From NCBI GenBank assembly GCA_014281115.1, contig JACONQ010000005.1, forward strand, positions 3,534,001 to 3,598,000: a stretch of DNA of 64,000 nt. The letters are read 5' to 3'. Positions 1-11,908 of the stretch are shown here, one piece after another (positions within the stretch are counted from its first letter, which is position 1; each line of letters opens with the position of its first letter). A model generated the notes under the pieces. It saw only the letters and a program-made list of their open reading frames with translations, ran no database searches and was not told the DNA's origin. This DNA is from Laburnicola sp. R22_1 (lineage: Eukaryota > Ascomycota > Dothideomycetes > Pleosporales > Didymosphaeriaceae). The translations under genes and the position numbers were made by a program.

Positions 1-1048
1 AAGTATGCCACCAAGGGTCGCTCTTTCTCGGAGGAGAGGCTGAGGTCGTCCACAATGTTGGCCAGCAACACCGACTTTCCTGAGCCCAGTTTGCCTGTAC
101 ATAACAGTGTGCCAGAGTGCGAGCCATCTCTCCACTCTTGGTACTTTGCTTGTTGCGTATGGAAGGATGTGTTACCGGCCTTTCTGATTTGCTTCCACGC
201 TATCTCATGATCGTATGTGGAGCAGAAGTCGAGCACTCGCATGTTGGTTGCATGTCTCTGCTGATGTGAGGCAGACTTGAACATTTCCCTGGTCAAATCC
301 CTGACACCAGAGCTCTCTTGAGCTTCACTCACGTCCATCTGCTCCTTGATTGAAGTTGCCCACTTGTCAAGGTCCGCCTGGAAGGCCTTCAAGTGCGCAT
401 CGCTCAGCGAGGACGCAAACTGCTGGACAGTCGATTTCTGTCCGAACTTGAACAGGTAACGACACAGGCCAACCACCACGATAAAGTACTCCGAGAGGTG
501 TGATTGTAGCTTCTTAGACCGAGGGTATAGCAGGGCAATCGCTTGGTAGCGCGGGGCAGAGCGGCCGACGTCCCTGAATAGCGAGGATAGCTTGTCAATG
601 TAGGTCGAAAGGTTCACGATCGACTGCGGTGTATCAGTGACTGACTACGACAATGATGCAAGAAGGCACTGACTAATAACGACATGCGCACCAATGACCA
701 CACGCCACACGCTAGCAAGTTCTGCGATCCTCCGACCACAACATCTCCAAGAGCAGCGAACTGCTGAACTCCATGAAGGAAGTTGGTAAAGCGAGGCCCG
801 AAACATTGACTGCTAAACTTCTTTGATGTGTGACGATCAACCTCAGCCGTCAGCTGCATGACATCGCATGGGCTAGGTGTTGTTGAGAGCGACTGTGACC
901 TCAGCGTTCGGAATGATGACTTTTGCTCGTTCGAAAGGTCGGCTTCGAACTCGGAGACAGCCTGAGCGAGGCGGATCTCAGGCTTCAAGGGCGAGGCTTT
1001 CGCCAGAGCGCTGGACATAACTGCTGCTAAACAGCTGCAGTACAGCAA
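1..1048 (-). CDS. NACHT-domain NLR (STAND) protein, 5' part only, cut by window edge
   Basis: Two exons are visible on the minus strand: 1048-674 and 623 running off base 1; a 50-bp intron (624-673, GTCAGT...CAG) joins them in frame. The first exon and the start of the second encode the helical N-terminal region common in fungal NACHT/ankyrin proteins (motifs FLHGVQQFAALGDVVVGGSQN and ACGVWSLVRMSLL). The second exon carries the usual linker before the NTPase (LDFCSTYDHEIAWKQIRKAGN) and, near bases 50-110, a Walker A loop GKLGSGKS followed by VLLANIVDDL. Such proteins are ATP/GTP-switch sensors used in fungal non-self recognition and programmed cell death. The repeat domain that would name the ligand class is outside the window. 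The start could also be the Met at 1018. No stop or frameshift is seen in the visible part, so the gene looks alive. Confidence 0.85.
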
Positions 1049-1566
1049 GCTGTAGCGCAGTCTGACATCGGCGTTTTCCTGCCCGTTTTGTGTATAAGGA
1101 CCGTCTTGTGTGTAGGGGAAAAATTTGGTTGGATGGTCCTCGATACTGCTTGATATGAACCAGGGTTGCCGGAGACTGGATTTAAAACAGCGGCTAAAAA
1201 CAAGCCAGTATCTGAGGGTTCAGACTGTGGTAGGGGCGACGAGCGATGCGCAATAAAGTGAGAACAAGCAGGATGAAATGCCCACGATCAGGCTGAAAGA
1301 CAGTGCAGGTGCTGCGCACCAAGCTAAACGTGGCTGCGCATCTCAGCCGCAACCCCGCTGGTGCGTGTCATCTTGTTAGGGACAGGTCTGAACACTGAAG
1401 ACATGGTCTGCATTACAACACGTGACGAGTGGTATGTATATAGGCTCGGTAGTCCTGGCACAACCCGAAGTACTGAAGCGTGTTGACGGTGGATAACTTT
1501 GGATATCGTGAAAGGCCCATCTGCGCTGAATCATCCTGAGCTGCTGCTCGCGTGCGGCCGGTGCTA
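1049..1566. promoter_or_regulatory. Upstream region of the NLR gene, truncated by transposon insertion
   Basis: About 517 bp lie between the NLR start codon and the TA dinucleotide (1565-1566) where the first pogo element inserted. No coding sequence is recognised. The interval should hold the NLR core promoter; anything further upstream is now more than 6 kb away. Confidence 0.4.
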
Positions 1567-2792
1567 CCGAGGTGGACGGTCGAATGAGCCCGACGGCCGA
1601 ATGAGCCACCCCACCACGACAACACCTCAACTTCAACACGCGATAACTCTACCACTATGAGCTCGATTGAGGCTGCGATTGCAGCGATTGAATCGCTAGG
1701 ACCTACAGAAAAATTTAGCTATAGACAGATTGCGAGAGATTATGGTTGCAGCCGTGCAACGCTCGCGCGGCGACACCAAGGCATCTCAAGGTCACGCAGT
1801 ACAATGGCGGAGAATCAACAAGCTCTTTATCCACAACAGGAACTAGAGCTTCTACACTATATTAAACGTCTTACAAATCAAGGCCTACCACCTACACGAG
1901 CTATGATACGAAATTTCGCCTCGCAGATTACGCAGAAAGAGGTTGGAGTACACTAGGTTGATCGCTTTGTGCACCGACACCCAGACGAGCTTATCTCAAA
2001 ATGGACAACGGGCATTGACAATAGTCGCCACAAGGCTGATTCAGGGAGGAAGTATAGCCTCTACTTTAACCTTCTACGCGAGAAGATCAATCAGTATCAC
2101 GTTGAGGCGCGTCATACCTACAATATGGATGAGAAGGGCTTCATGCTTGGTGTTGTAGGTCGCTCGAAGAGGATCTTCAGCAGGGCTTCATATGAGGATG
2201 GGAAGAGGAGGGGTACTATCCAGGATGGCTCTCGAGAGTGGATAACGCTGCTGGCCTGTATCTGCGCTGATGGATCTTACCTTGAGCCCGCTCTCATCTA
2301 TCAGTCAGCCTCAGGATCGATACAGGACTCCTGGCTACAGGCCCTCAATCATGCGACTCATCAGGTTCGAATCTCCTCATCGCCCTCTGGCTGGACGAAC
2401 AACAATATCGGCCTCGCGTGGCTTAAACAGGTGTTTGATCGCGGTACAAAGGCGAAGGCTCGATCTTCCTATCGATTGCTCATCCTAGATGGCCATGGAT
2501 CTCACCTCACAATGGATTTTATTGAGTACTGCAATCAGAACAAGATCCTCCTCGCTGTATATCCTCCTCATTCAACCCATACGCTGCAGCCGCTCGATGT
2601 AGCTATGTTCAAGCCTCTGTCCACAGCCTACTCAAAGGAGATCTCAGCCTTTATAGAAAGGAGCCAGGGCCTTTGCTCAATAAGCAAGAGGGATTTCTTC
2701 CCCCTCTTCTACCGAGCCTGGCAGGCCTCCTTTAAGGAAACGACAATCCTAAAGGCCTTCGAGGCTACAGGCCTCTCACCCTTCAATCCTGA

Positions 2793-5700
2793 TACTAGAG
2801 GTGGCCTTTCAAAAGGGCATGGATGTTGTGTGTGTTCAAGAGCCCTTCACATGTGCCAACTCAAGAACTTCCACCCACCCTGGTTTCACACACCTAGCAC
2901 CCATCAGCACCTGGGACAGCCCTAACACGCCAGGCTCAGCCCGCCCTAGGGTGATGACCTACATCCGCAAAGGATGCCACCTACAATACCAGGCTAGAGA
3001 GAGCCTCAACCACCCAGACATGCTATGGGCTGTAGTGAACGGAGTTTCCATACTCAACTGCTACAGACAGCCACACACCCCACACGTTATCCAATACGTC
3101 ACATATCTTATACCCCCTCAACTCTGCCTTGTAGGAGGAGACTTTAACGCTAGACATGAATCCTTTGAGCCTACCATCACTGCAGCCAACGGAGGCGTGG
3201 AGCTAGCTAGATGGGCTGCTAACGCGTCTATGGACTACATTGGTGTGCCAGGGCAGCCAACACACTGCGCTGGCCATGTCCTCGACCTTACCTTCTCTAA
3301 TATCCCATTTGCCCAGTCTGCTGTTGATGCTAGCATGCACAGCGGCTCAGACTATGAGATAATAGTAACCTCTGTCCCTATCTCTACGCCAGGCACTCCG
3401 CATCTAGAGCAGTACCACTTCAGAGTCCCCGAGGCAAGCCTACCTAAATTCGCTGGGCTAGTGGAGATGGGTGTCCAGAGCATCCCAGACCCGCTTGAAA
3501 CACTGGACGCAGCACAGCTAGAGGAATGTGTCACGCTGCTTACAGAGACCATACAGCACTCTGTACAGACAGCAGGCAAGCCTGACCGCAAGGAAGGCCG
3601 TGCGGCACTATGGTGGACCAAGGAGTGCAAAACTGCCTACCAGGCCTACAAACATGCTAGACAGCTCTGCTCTGGCAGTCTACAGGAGGAGAGACAGGCC
3701 TTCAAGACTACCGTCCGACAGGCCAAGAGGCAGTACTGGCGGCATGTTATTGACAATGCCAAAGACGACAAGGACCTGTTTAAGATCATTGCCTGGCACA
3801 AGCTTACACCAGAGAACCAGGACACTCCTCTTGTAGTGAACAACACGACAATATTAGACCCCCTAGAGAAGGCAGAAGCTCTTAGAGAGGAAGTCCTCAA
3901 CCGGTACACAGCAGAGGATGACCTCAGACACTACCCAGACCAGGAGATGGCAGATACCCTCCCGTGGAGCACACACATCTCACTGGAGGAATGTGAGCGA
4001 AACACAATAGGGGTCTCGAGCACCTCACCAGGTACTGATCGCTCTACTGTGCGACTACTCCGAGCCTGCTGGGCTCAGGTTGGGGAATTCATACGAAGGG
4101 TCTTCCAGCGATGCCTTGAGCTCAACCACTTCCCAGCACAATGGAAGCTTGCAGAGGTAGCAATGATACCTAAGACGGGGAAGACAGACCGATCGTCGCC
4201 CCGCTCCTGGAGACCTATAGCGCTTCTCTCGTGCATCGGAAAGGGACTTGAACGAACAGTAGCCAGAAGAATCGCGTGGACCGCCATGACACACAAGATC
4301 CTCAGCCCCCAGCATGGCGGCGCCCTTCCAAAGCGCTCTGCAACCGACCTTACTGCAGCATTCACCCACGACACTGAAGCAGCATGGGTACTTGGAAAGC
4401 ATGTCACTATGGTCACCCTAGATGTGCAAGGCGCCTTTGATGCGCTCCTGAAGAACCGCCTGCTATACCGGATGGCCCAACAGGGCTGGCCACAAAGAAC
4501 CATGCTCTTTGTAGACTCATTCCTCACTGACCGGAGGGTTCGAGTCCGCCTTGGACAGGTCACTACCCCTAGCTACCCTGTCGCCTGTGGCACACCTCAA
4601 GGCTCGCCTCTCTCGCCTGTACTATACACACTGTATCTAGCAGAGCTACTATCTATGGACACAGAACGGAGGTTTGGATATGCAGACGACATATGTCTAT
4701 ACCGGGCCTCACACTCTATAGACGACAACGTCGAGCTCCTAGCATCAGATCTAAGGCAGATCAGAGCATGGGGTGAGACTAACAAGGTCACCTTTGCCCC
4801 AGAAAAGCAGGAAATGATACACCTGACTAGACAGCGGAGCAACTACGCACCACCATGTGTTGTAGACGAGCAGCTCACGATCTACCCTATTCTCCCAGGT
4901 GGAGAGCACAGCCAGCCAGCCCTGCGTTGGTTAGGAGTGTGGTTTGACCGCAGACTTACCTTTAGACGACACGTAGCCACACGCACTACAAAAGCTGCTA
5001 GGGTAGCTCATCATATTCGCAGTCTGGCCAGGACCACCTATGGACCACCAGCTAGCTCCTCCGCAAGGCCACTATTGCCTGTGTATACCCGTCGCTTCTG
5101 TACGGGACGGAATGCTGGTACAGAGGCCGCACTAAGCAGCCACATACACTCAAACCAGGCAGGTCACAAGAGGTTAGCGCTTACGTTGGATGGCACATAG
5201 CTGCTATAGACAAGACACTGGCCATAGCAGCAAGGGGCATTCTACCAGCGTGGAGAACAACCCCTACAGCTGCACTCTTCCGCAACGCCGGACTACTGTC
5301 TGCAGTAGTGGCACTAGAGGAAGCTAAAATCAGATTTGCAACCCACTTGCGCACTACAGATGCAGACCATCCTCTTACTAGGCGCACATTAGTACATATA
5401 GTAAATAGGGGTGTAAAAACAGGACAACCACAGCGAGTTAAGACCAAAGTCCAACAGATGGCATCTCTTCTACCAGAGATCCTTAGGACTACACTCACAG
5501 CCCCTCACTACTCAAGTGGCTGCCGAATTGACCCAACGCTCGGCATAGACAAGAAGACTGCAGCTAAGGCTTTCAATATATGGTGGGCCCATCTCCCACC
5601 ACTAGACGTGACTATCTTCTCAGATGGCTCTGAACAGTACACAAAGGAAGGAGGAAAGCGGGTCACTTACGGCTTTGCAGTGTATCAGAACGGAAAGCAA

Positions 5701-6897
5701 CTGCAGACTGGACGCGGGTCGCTCAACTCTACCTCGCACGTCGTTGACGCTGAGGCAGTAGGAGCATGGAGAGGCCTCCAGCACACCATAAGACAACCAG
5801 AGTTCAATACCCGTCGAATCTGGCTGTGCATAGACAGCACCTCAGTCATATGGTGTCTGAGGGGCGACGCACCCCCTACCTCTCAATGGGCCTTTCTGGA
5901 GTGCCACGGCGCTATGGAGACTCACGATGTCTCTATCAAATGGGCCCCTGGACACCTAGGCATTAAAGGAAATGAGGCAGCAGACAGATTAGCTAACCTA
6001 GAAGCCTAACACCCATCACCTGCAACAGGTAAAGCTGCTCTGCCTACACTCTCAGGCATCAAGACAATTGCTCGCAAGACATCACAACACACACAACAGA
6101 TCTGGTGGTCTGAAAAGAAGAACAAACTCTCTAGATGGTACAAAAGCTGGCACCTAGACTACGCACCACGCAGCAGTCTAAAGGAACTAGACCTACTAAG
6201 AGCTATCCTAGCCAGACTGCTTTCTATCCGGTCTAGACATGGGGATTTTGCCTGGTACCACCAAAAATACAACCACGAGGATGCAAACCTCACCTGCTCA
6301 TGCAGACAGGACAAGACACCCGAGCACCTCGCGCTTTGCCGCAAGACTCTAGGGACGTTTAGCAGATAGCCACTTCAACCACCTATACCGCCATCCAGCC
6401 AGGCTAATGGCCTAGCGTACACTGCAGCACTAATAAGGGAGCCAGAGTTCTTTGGAGCCTTTACCAAACTAACGCAGTACTACACCAGGATCTGCCCCCG
6501 CTAGCTCTTGCAGCCCTGCAAAAGCAACAGGCAATGCAGCACCTAGTGGAACTAGGTCCAGCACAAGAGCTGCAATACTCCTCACCCCTCTTCCTCTCTT
6601 TCTCTCCCCCCGCCCCCCCTACACACACTCTCTCTCTCTCTCTTGGCACATAGATGCCTTAAAATGCAAGGAAATCACCCTAATGTACACGCACTGCTCA
6701 GTCTCTCCAACTGGAAGGGGAGCTGTAGTTCTGAAATGGTAGCAATACCCGCGCAGGCAAGAAATGCTTTCTAGGGTAGTGTGTTAGCACTGCAATTCCA
6801 TAGCTTAGCACGTCGTATATGCCCTTCGGGAGGCGAGATGGTGGACTTAATCCCCATCAACTAGACGAAAAATGAATACCAACCAACCAACCAACCA
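2793..6897 (+). mobile_element. 5'-truncated Tad1-type LINE (non-LTR retrotransposon)
   Basis: The insertion is flanked by the 15-bp direct repeat acccttcaatcctga (2778-2792 and 6898-6912), whose first bases overlap the tail so the true duplication may be 12-15 bp. The element starts inside the endonuclease domain, lacks the upstream gag-like ORF1, and ends in a short (CCAA)n tail at about 6877-6897, the classic product of target-primed reverse transcription. It codes for endonuclease, reverse transcriptase and RNase H in one polyprotein. After the coding part come about 500 bp of 3' sequence with a CT-rich stretch. It is dead by truncation, one frameshift and one stop. Confidence 0.92.
2801..6369 (+). 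pseudogene. LINE ORF2 polyprotein (endonuclease, reverse transcriptase, RNase H), degenerate
   Basis: Order of domains: a truncated AP-type endonuclease (VVCVQEPF, GGDFNARH, SGSDYEII) up to about 3400; reverse transcriptase with WRPIALLSCIGKGLE, TLDVQGAFD, CGTPQGSPLSPVLY and the catalytic FGYADD (about 4675); then RNase H (IFSDGSEQY, DAEAVGAW, WAPGHLGIKGNEAADRLA) around 5600-6000; and a C-terminal CSCRQDKTPEHLALC zinc-like motif at about 6296-6340. A single-base loss near 5057, in a TCCTCC run, shifts the frame between RT and RNase H. A TAA at 6007-6009 stands where CAA is likely, again a CpA-to-TpA type change. The presence of RNase H fits the Tad1 clade of fungi. Confidence 0.9.
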
Positions 6898-7805
6898 ACC
6901 CTTCAATCCTGAGGTTATACTACAGAGATTCAACTCTAGCCCAAGCTCCTCAAGCGATAGCGAGTCCTCAGCCTTAAGTGCCTCAAACTGGAGGAAGACT
7001 GAAGGCCTACTACGTCAGGTAGTGAAGGATCGAGGTGATAAACGAGCTCAAAAGCTAAGCCAGGCCTTCCACCAAATCTCAACTCAAAAGACCCTCCTTG
7101 AGTATGAGGTCAAGGGCCTACGCGAGGCTCTGATCAACGAGAGAACGCGTAGGAAGCGAGGCAAGCCTCTCCTACTTAAGGAGCCTGAGGAGTATCAAGG
7201 TGGAGCTATATTTTGGTCTCCAAGGAAGGTGAAGGAGGCACGTGATCGCCGGCAGCTCCAGGAGCGCGAGGAGGAGCAGGTACAACACCAAAAAGCTGAG
7301 ACAAATAGGCTTCGTAAAGAGGCAAGACAGGCAAAGGCGAAGGAGAAGGAAATAAGGCGTCAGGCGAGGGCTGCGGCCAATCTGGTAAAGGAGAAGGAGA
7401 AGGCGGAGAAGGCTGCTGAACAGGCCTCTAGGGCAGCTGCTCGCAGGACTGCAAAACGACTCCAACAAGCTCTTAAAACCTCTCAAAAGGGCAAAAAGCG
7501 CAGCCTTAAGGCTTCTGCAAAAGCAACTCTTAAAAAGAGAGCTTTGTGAGGCCCGTAGGTAGGGGAGAGCCTCAGCGTGCTGCTGCAGGCGCGCCAGCTC
7601 TCAGGTCACGACGCAGCCGCAACATCACACCTTCTACGCGATATCAATAGCTATATATATCAATTAAAGCCTATAGATATCACCACTAGAAAATATCGCG
7701 ATAATAGCTATTGTGTGAGGCTCTACAGCCTCAAGTTGTGGGGCTGTTTTGGTGTTCAAGGTGGCTCATTCGGCCGTCGGGCTCATTCGACCGTCCACCT
7801 CGGTA

Positions 7806-8574
7806 GGTGACACCCTCGGCAAGCAGAAAGCCTCCCGTCCCTGGGCTCACATCAGGCACACATTACCTCGCAACACTACCCAGAGAAGTGAACCCGCACA
7901 ATCCGTCCCATCGGAGCGTAGACGGTGCACGACGCCGACGCTTGTTGGATCGCCCTATTGAAGATCGTCGTTGTGTGGAGATTCTAACTAAGTTTAAGTC
8001 TGCACTATACCTAGTACTTAGTATATAGTAGTAGTAATAATATACATAAAATAATAATAGTTTTGTTGTTAACGTTCTGCATGGCATTATTGTTGACGGC
8101 AATCAATGGACGTTGGATCGCCCTATAAGGTTACCAAAAGCATCGCCTACGCCCAAGGCATCATCCTCGCCACAATATCTCATCAGCCTGTCGCCATTCA
8201 AGACAGTTAGGGATGTTGCCGATCGCTATCGCAGTGTGTGAGCGGATGACAAATTGTCAACTACGAGGAGGGATATCCCAAAGCCACACAGTAATCTGCA
8301 GACACTTCGCATTGCACCTGTTATCAAGGCGATTGCAACTTTCCTAGAGTCAGTCGCGAAAGCTACGGTAATCATGCCAAAGCTCAAAGAGGCCCTGCTT
8401 TGGACCTCAGGACACCAAGATAATGAAGAAGAAGAAGAAACCGCGTGCCAGAGCTTCGAGGACGCAGTCCTTACTCAATATATTCATTCTTTTTCCGAAC
8501 CATCTCTTGACTGTGGTATCACATATGTAGCACCCGGTGAACTACCTTTCGACAAAATACTTAAGTCAAAATAG
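7806..8574. other. Low-complexity of evidence: unassigned DNA with short open frames and one retroposon
   Basis: This stretch follows the pogo element and holds the 153-bp retroposon at 7959-8111. If that copy and one target duplication are taken out, an 89-codon open frame reads across the site (from 7807 to a TGA at 8239-8241). A second open frame (8254-8574, 106 codons) ends at the start of the AT-rich block. Neither resembles a family I know. They may be remnants of the gene-bearing DNA that was here before the insertions. Confidence 0.3.
7959..8111 (-). mobile_element. SINE-like retroposon copy A (153 bp, with target duplication)
   Basis: Flanked by the perfect 15-bp direct repeat gttggatcgccctat at 7944-7958 and 8112-8126. 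Its left end matches the left ends of the copies at 23334 and 48804 (shared core GGAGATTCTAAC). Compared with copy C it lacks about 30 bp after CACTATAC and carries many C-to-T or G-to-A changes. Beyond that gap it follows copy C through the ATAATAATA stretch to its right end. The common end with variable other end implies a minus-strand transcript with 3' end at 7959. Confidence 0.75.
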
Positions 8575-11500
8575 ATTATTCTTCCCATCAATCATGTTGG
8601 AGACTCGGTAACTAGCGACTTGGGGCAGAATTGCACCAGCTAATCCAGAAGACCTGCGAAACTCAGCATGGATCACAACTTCTTGAACACTGGTCCAACT
8701 CTCTGTACGGCAATGAACCTATAATTCAGGAGTAATTTGAGGGCAACCCTGTTTGCCCACCAAAAGAGGTCTATATCTAGTATATTTAAAGGGAAAACAT
8801 GCTCAAAAGAACGAATAATTTAAACGTCCATGGCTCGCACAGCAGTCAAATAAAGTTTTAGTACACATAAAATGCGCGCTAGATCTTAACCTATAAGTAA
8901 GAGTGGTAGTTTTATAGATATCGAACGATTGCGTGCTACATATACCAATATATAGTACTCACCTAGCTCTCTTTAATTCAGTTCGTCCGGACAAAGTAGT
9001 AGAGTCAACGCTAAGATAATCCCAAGCGAGTCATTCTGGTACACAGGAAGTAAATCCGAAACCACGAATACTACTGTTTCCTATATCAAAAAGCAAATAG
9101 AACTATGCGTCAAGACTTAAGCAAAAGACTTTTCTATTTGCTTATGGAATTAAGCAATCCAAATATAACAAGCTGAGACCCTCAAACCAATGGATAGAAG
9201 GCCACCTATAGAAGAGCTAATTCGTAATCCAAGCCATGTGTCAAATCGTAAGCTTGGTAATACTATCTAGTTGCTCTAACAGAGGGCTTCCCTAGCACTA
9301 ATAGACCCAGAGTGATATAGATGCTCAATCTCTTCCTCGTACAGCTACTCACTCCGCTTTCTAGACGCCGTACCCTTCGCTGTGCATACTAACCCCTTCC
9401 CGAGGCTTGTAAACAGCGCTAACAACGTAGCGTAGTACAGTACGGTTAACCCTCATTGCTCTACGCTACAGCTTGTATAGGCGCTACGTACGTACAGGAG
9501 CCGCTAGAGATGCTAGATTACACCCTATGACTATAGTATAGTCTAAAAAGGTGTTTATAGGCTATATATACTAAAATCATTCCTAATTAGGTAATTAGTA
9601 ATTATTTTCTAGTGTTAAAGTTATTAAAAATTATCTTTTAGGAGATTAACTTTACAAGATTAAAAAGGTTACTTTTAATAACTTTTTAACACAGCTAGTT
9701 CTTTTGTAATTATAAGGCCTTAATAGTATACCTACTAAGAGAATTGCAATTACACGTAACTATACGTTTTATAGAGCTAAAACACCTCTTATAGTTATAT
9801 AATATATAAGATACTAAAAGGTAATCTATAGCTATTTTATATATAATTAGGTACTATTTTTAACTTATTATAACCTACTAATAGTGTAGGTTATCTATAA
9901 GCTATTTTAATATATTATTATTACTATTAAAGTTCTTTTATAAGTTGTCTAAGTACTTATTAAATTATAATATGTGTTTATAGCGTTTATATACCTTACT
10001 ACTAGTAAGGAGTATAGAATCTATACTTATTATCTACGCCCTCCTTATATTATCTTTATACGCTCTAGGGACCTTACGCAATAATAAAGATAACTCTAGA
10101 TAGTTCTTAGTACTATTTTTAGTATTAATATAGCTTTAAAATACCTTACGTAGTAATATCTTAGCCCTTTTATACTATATAGAGTACTTTTTCTAGTAAT
10201 TTTTAAACTATATAATACGCAGCTATAGGTATAATTAAATATAGTAGCTATATAGTATAAAGGTAGCTTTAAATCTATTCTAATTTTATTAAAGTATATT
10301 ATAAGCTTTTTTAGCGTAAGCGCAACACCTTATTAGATATATATAAAGTTTATAAAGCCCTTAATTAGCTATATACACTTAGTTAGTGACTTATAAAGTT
10401 ACTATAAGTTAATAATTATTTACTAGAGTAACCTAAATCTACTAACACTAGCTATGCCCTCTAGGGCCTTATAGAGCTTATAGAACTCTTATAGCACCTA
10501 TATTATTATATAGACTTTCTCCTAGTTATTATTAGATAGCGTATTAGTTATTAAGTTATATATATAATTATTATCATTATTAGGAACCTTTAAGAGGTTA
10601 GTAGTGTTGCGTACATATTATATAAACTTACAAATTAAGTTCTTAAGCTCTTAGCAACACAGTAATATAAGGTAAACACTATACTATCTAATACTACTAT
10701 CCTATACTAAATTAAGTGTGCTAAAGGTCTATATAAGGTCCTTATTACCTAATTATTACTAAGTTATATAAAAAAGCTTATAGCGTTTATAGAACGCGTA
10801 TACAGCGTTTACAAAGTTATATAGCTTACTAATAATCCTATACCTTTAGTATAATTAATATTACTTTTAGGGAGAGATATAGGCAAGCTTTACCTTAAAT
10901 TTGCTTACTTTAGTGCTATATATAAGTGCCTTAATAATTAGGTTAATTATATACCCTACGCAGCGTATATAGTGTTAACTTCTAATATTAAGGCTAGTTA
11001 ATAAGTTAATTTGCTTAATAAACTTTATGTTATTATTGCTTATAATATTGCCTATAAAATAATAGCGTTTTTGCTTAAAGTTATACTTATAAATAACCTA
11101 AATAATAACTTAAGCTTACGCAGCTACTATATAGTCACTAAAAATATTATAGAAGGTAATAAGTAGGTTGCGTTGTTAGTGTTAAGTATTTAAATTATAA
11201 AAAGTTAATATTAAAAATTTACTAAGTCCCTTATTAATAAGGGCACTAGAGCGAAACAACTATTTTACTAATAAAGTAGGCGACAACTCTAAAAAAGCTT
11301 ATATTATTTAGTAATATTTATAAATTATAACTTATACTTATTGTACTTAGCAATGCGCGTAAAAGCTCTATAACCTTCTCCTTTTAATCTGCTAGACTTA
11401 ATTGTATATATTTTAATAGTGTAATATAGCTAGCTAGTAAGGCGCGTAAAAAGTTAGTTTAATTCTATATTAAAAGGCTTTGCGTAGCTACTAATATTAC

Positions 11501-11752
11501 TATTAAAAAGCTTAAATTCTTAGTAATTACCTAGTTAATAAAGGCACTTTAGAGCTCCTTTTCTTACTATAGCGTATACAACACTATTAACTACGCGCTA
11601 GCAGCTTTATTCTATAAATTTTTAGGCTTTATAGCCTCTATAATAAGTAATAATCTAGTATCTAAGTTAACTTTATAGGCCTTTCTAAGGTAGCCTTTAA
11701 TATGCGCTATACTATTAATATACTAGCAATTAGCTTATTTCTACGTAAGGTA
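8575..11752. repeat. AT-rich, TpA-dense block, probably RIP-degraded repeat
   Basis: From about 8700, and strongly from 9540, the sequence is dominated by A/T with very frequent TA and almost no long open frame in any direction. This composition is unlike the neighbouring genes and is what heavy RIP of an old transposon leaves in Pezizomycotina. I could not recognise the original element. No gene is supported here. Confidence 0.75.
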
Positions 11753-11820
11753 ACGTACTTTGCACTCGAGTCGGACACTCCATCGAGTCGGACACTTTGC
11801 CAAGACCCCACCAAGTTCTG

Positions 11821-11837
11821 TACTATTCACGATAGTA
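11821..11837. repeat. Subterminal palindrome TACTAT-N5-ATAGTA, left side of second pogo element
   Basis: Exact inverted arms TACTAT and ATAGTA with five bases between. The same arrangement is present at the other end of the element (13542-13558). Related palindromes lie at 11852-11866 (ACTATT/AATAGT) and inside the coding region at 12327-12345 (GTACTAT/ATAGTAC). Candidate transposase-binding or promoter sites. Confidence 0.55.
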
Positions 11838-11908
11838 TAGAGTCAACATGAACTATTTTCAATAGTCTAAATAGGCTAAACTATTCAGAATCTACTTCTA
11901 TAAGCTGC

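Larger units (their letters stand above)
1657..7549 (+). pseudogene. pogo-family transposase, broken by one stop codon and a LINE insertion
   Basis: The reading frame runs 1657-2792, is interrupted by the LINE, and resumes in phase after the second target-site copy at 6913-7549. The N-terminus is a psq-type helix-turn-helix (FSYRQIARDYGCSRATLARR). A CENP-B-like segment follows. An in-frame TAG near 1954 replaces what should be Trp (VGVH-stop-VDRFVHRHP). The DDE_1 catalytic core is complete: Asp in YNMDEKGF, Asp in LLILDGHGSH, Asp in LQPLDVAMF, with 35 residues between the last two (DD35D). The part after the LINE is Lys/Arg/Glu-rich and probably coiled coil. The stop is a G-to-A change equivalent to CpA-to-TpA on the other strand, as RIP would make. 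Confidence 0.9.
1567..7803 (+). mobile_element. pogo-like (Tc1/mariner superfamily) DNA transposon with nested LINE
   Basis: The element is bounded by perfect 44-bp terminal inverted repeats (1567-1610 and 7760-7803, beginning CCGAGGTGGACGG) and a TA target duplication (1565-1566 and 7804-7805). Each inverted repeat contains two copies of YCGAATGAGCC, a plausible double transposase binding site. Its only gene is a CENP-B/pogo transposase reading left to right. The total of 6237 bp is inflated by a 4.1-kb LINE sitting in the transposase gene together with one extra copy of its target site; without it the element would be about 2.1 kb, normal for fungal Fot1/pogo elements. The perfect ends suggest a fairly recent arrival, but the split transposase makes it non-autonomous. 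Confidence 0.93.

Noticed and set aside
8575..11752. An LTR retrotransposon in the AT-rich block
   Set aside because: Composition fits a RIP-degraded repeat, but I could not find paired LTRs, a primer-binding site or readable domains, so no type is assigned.
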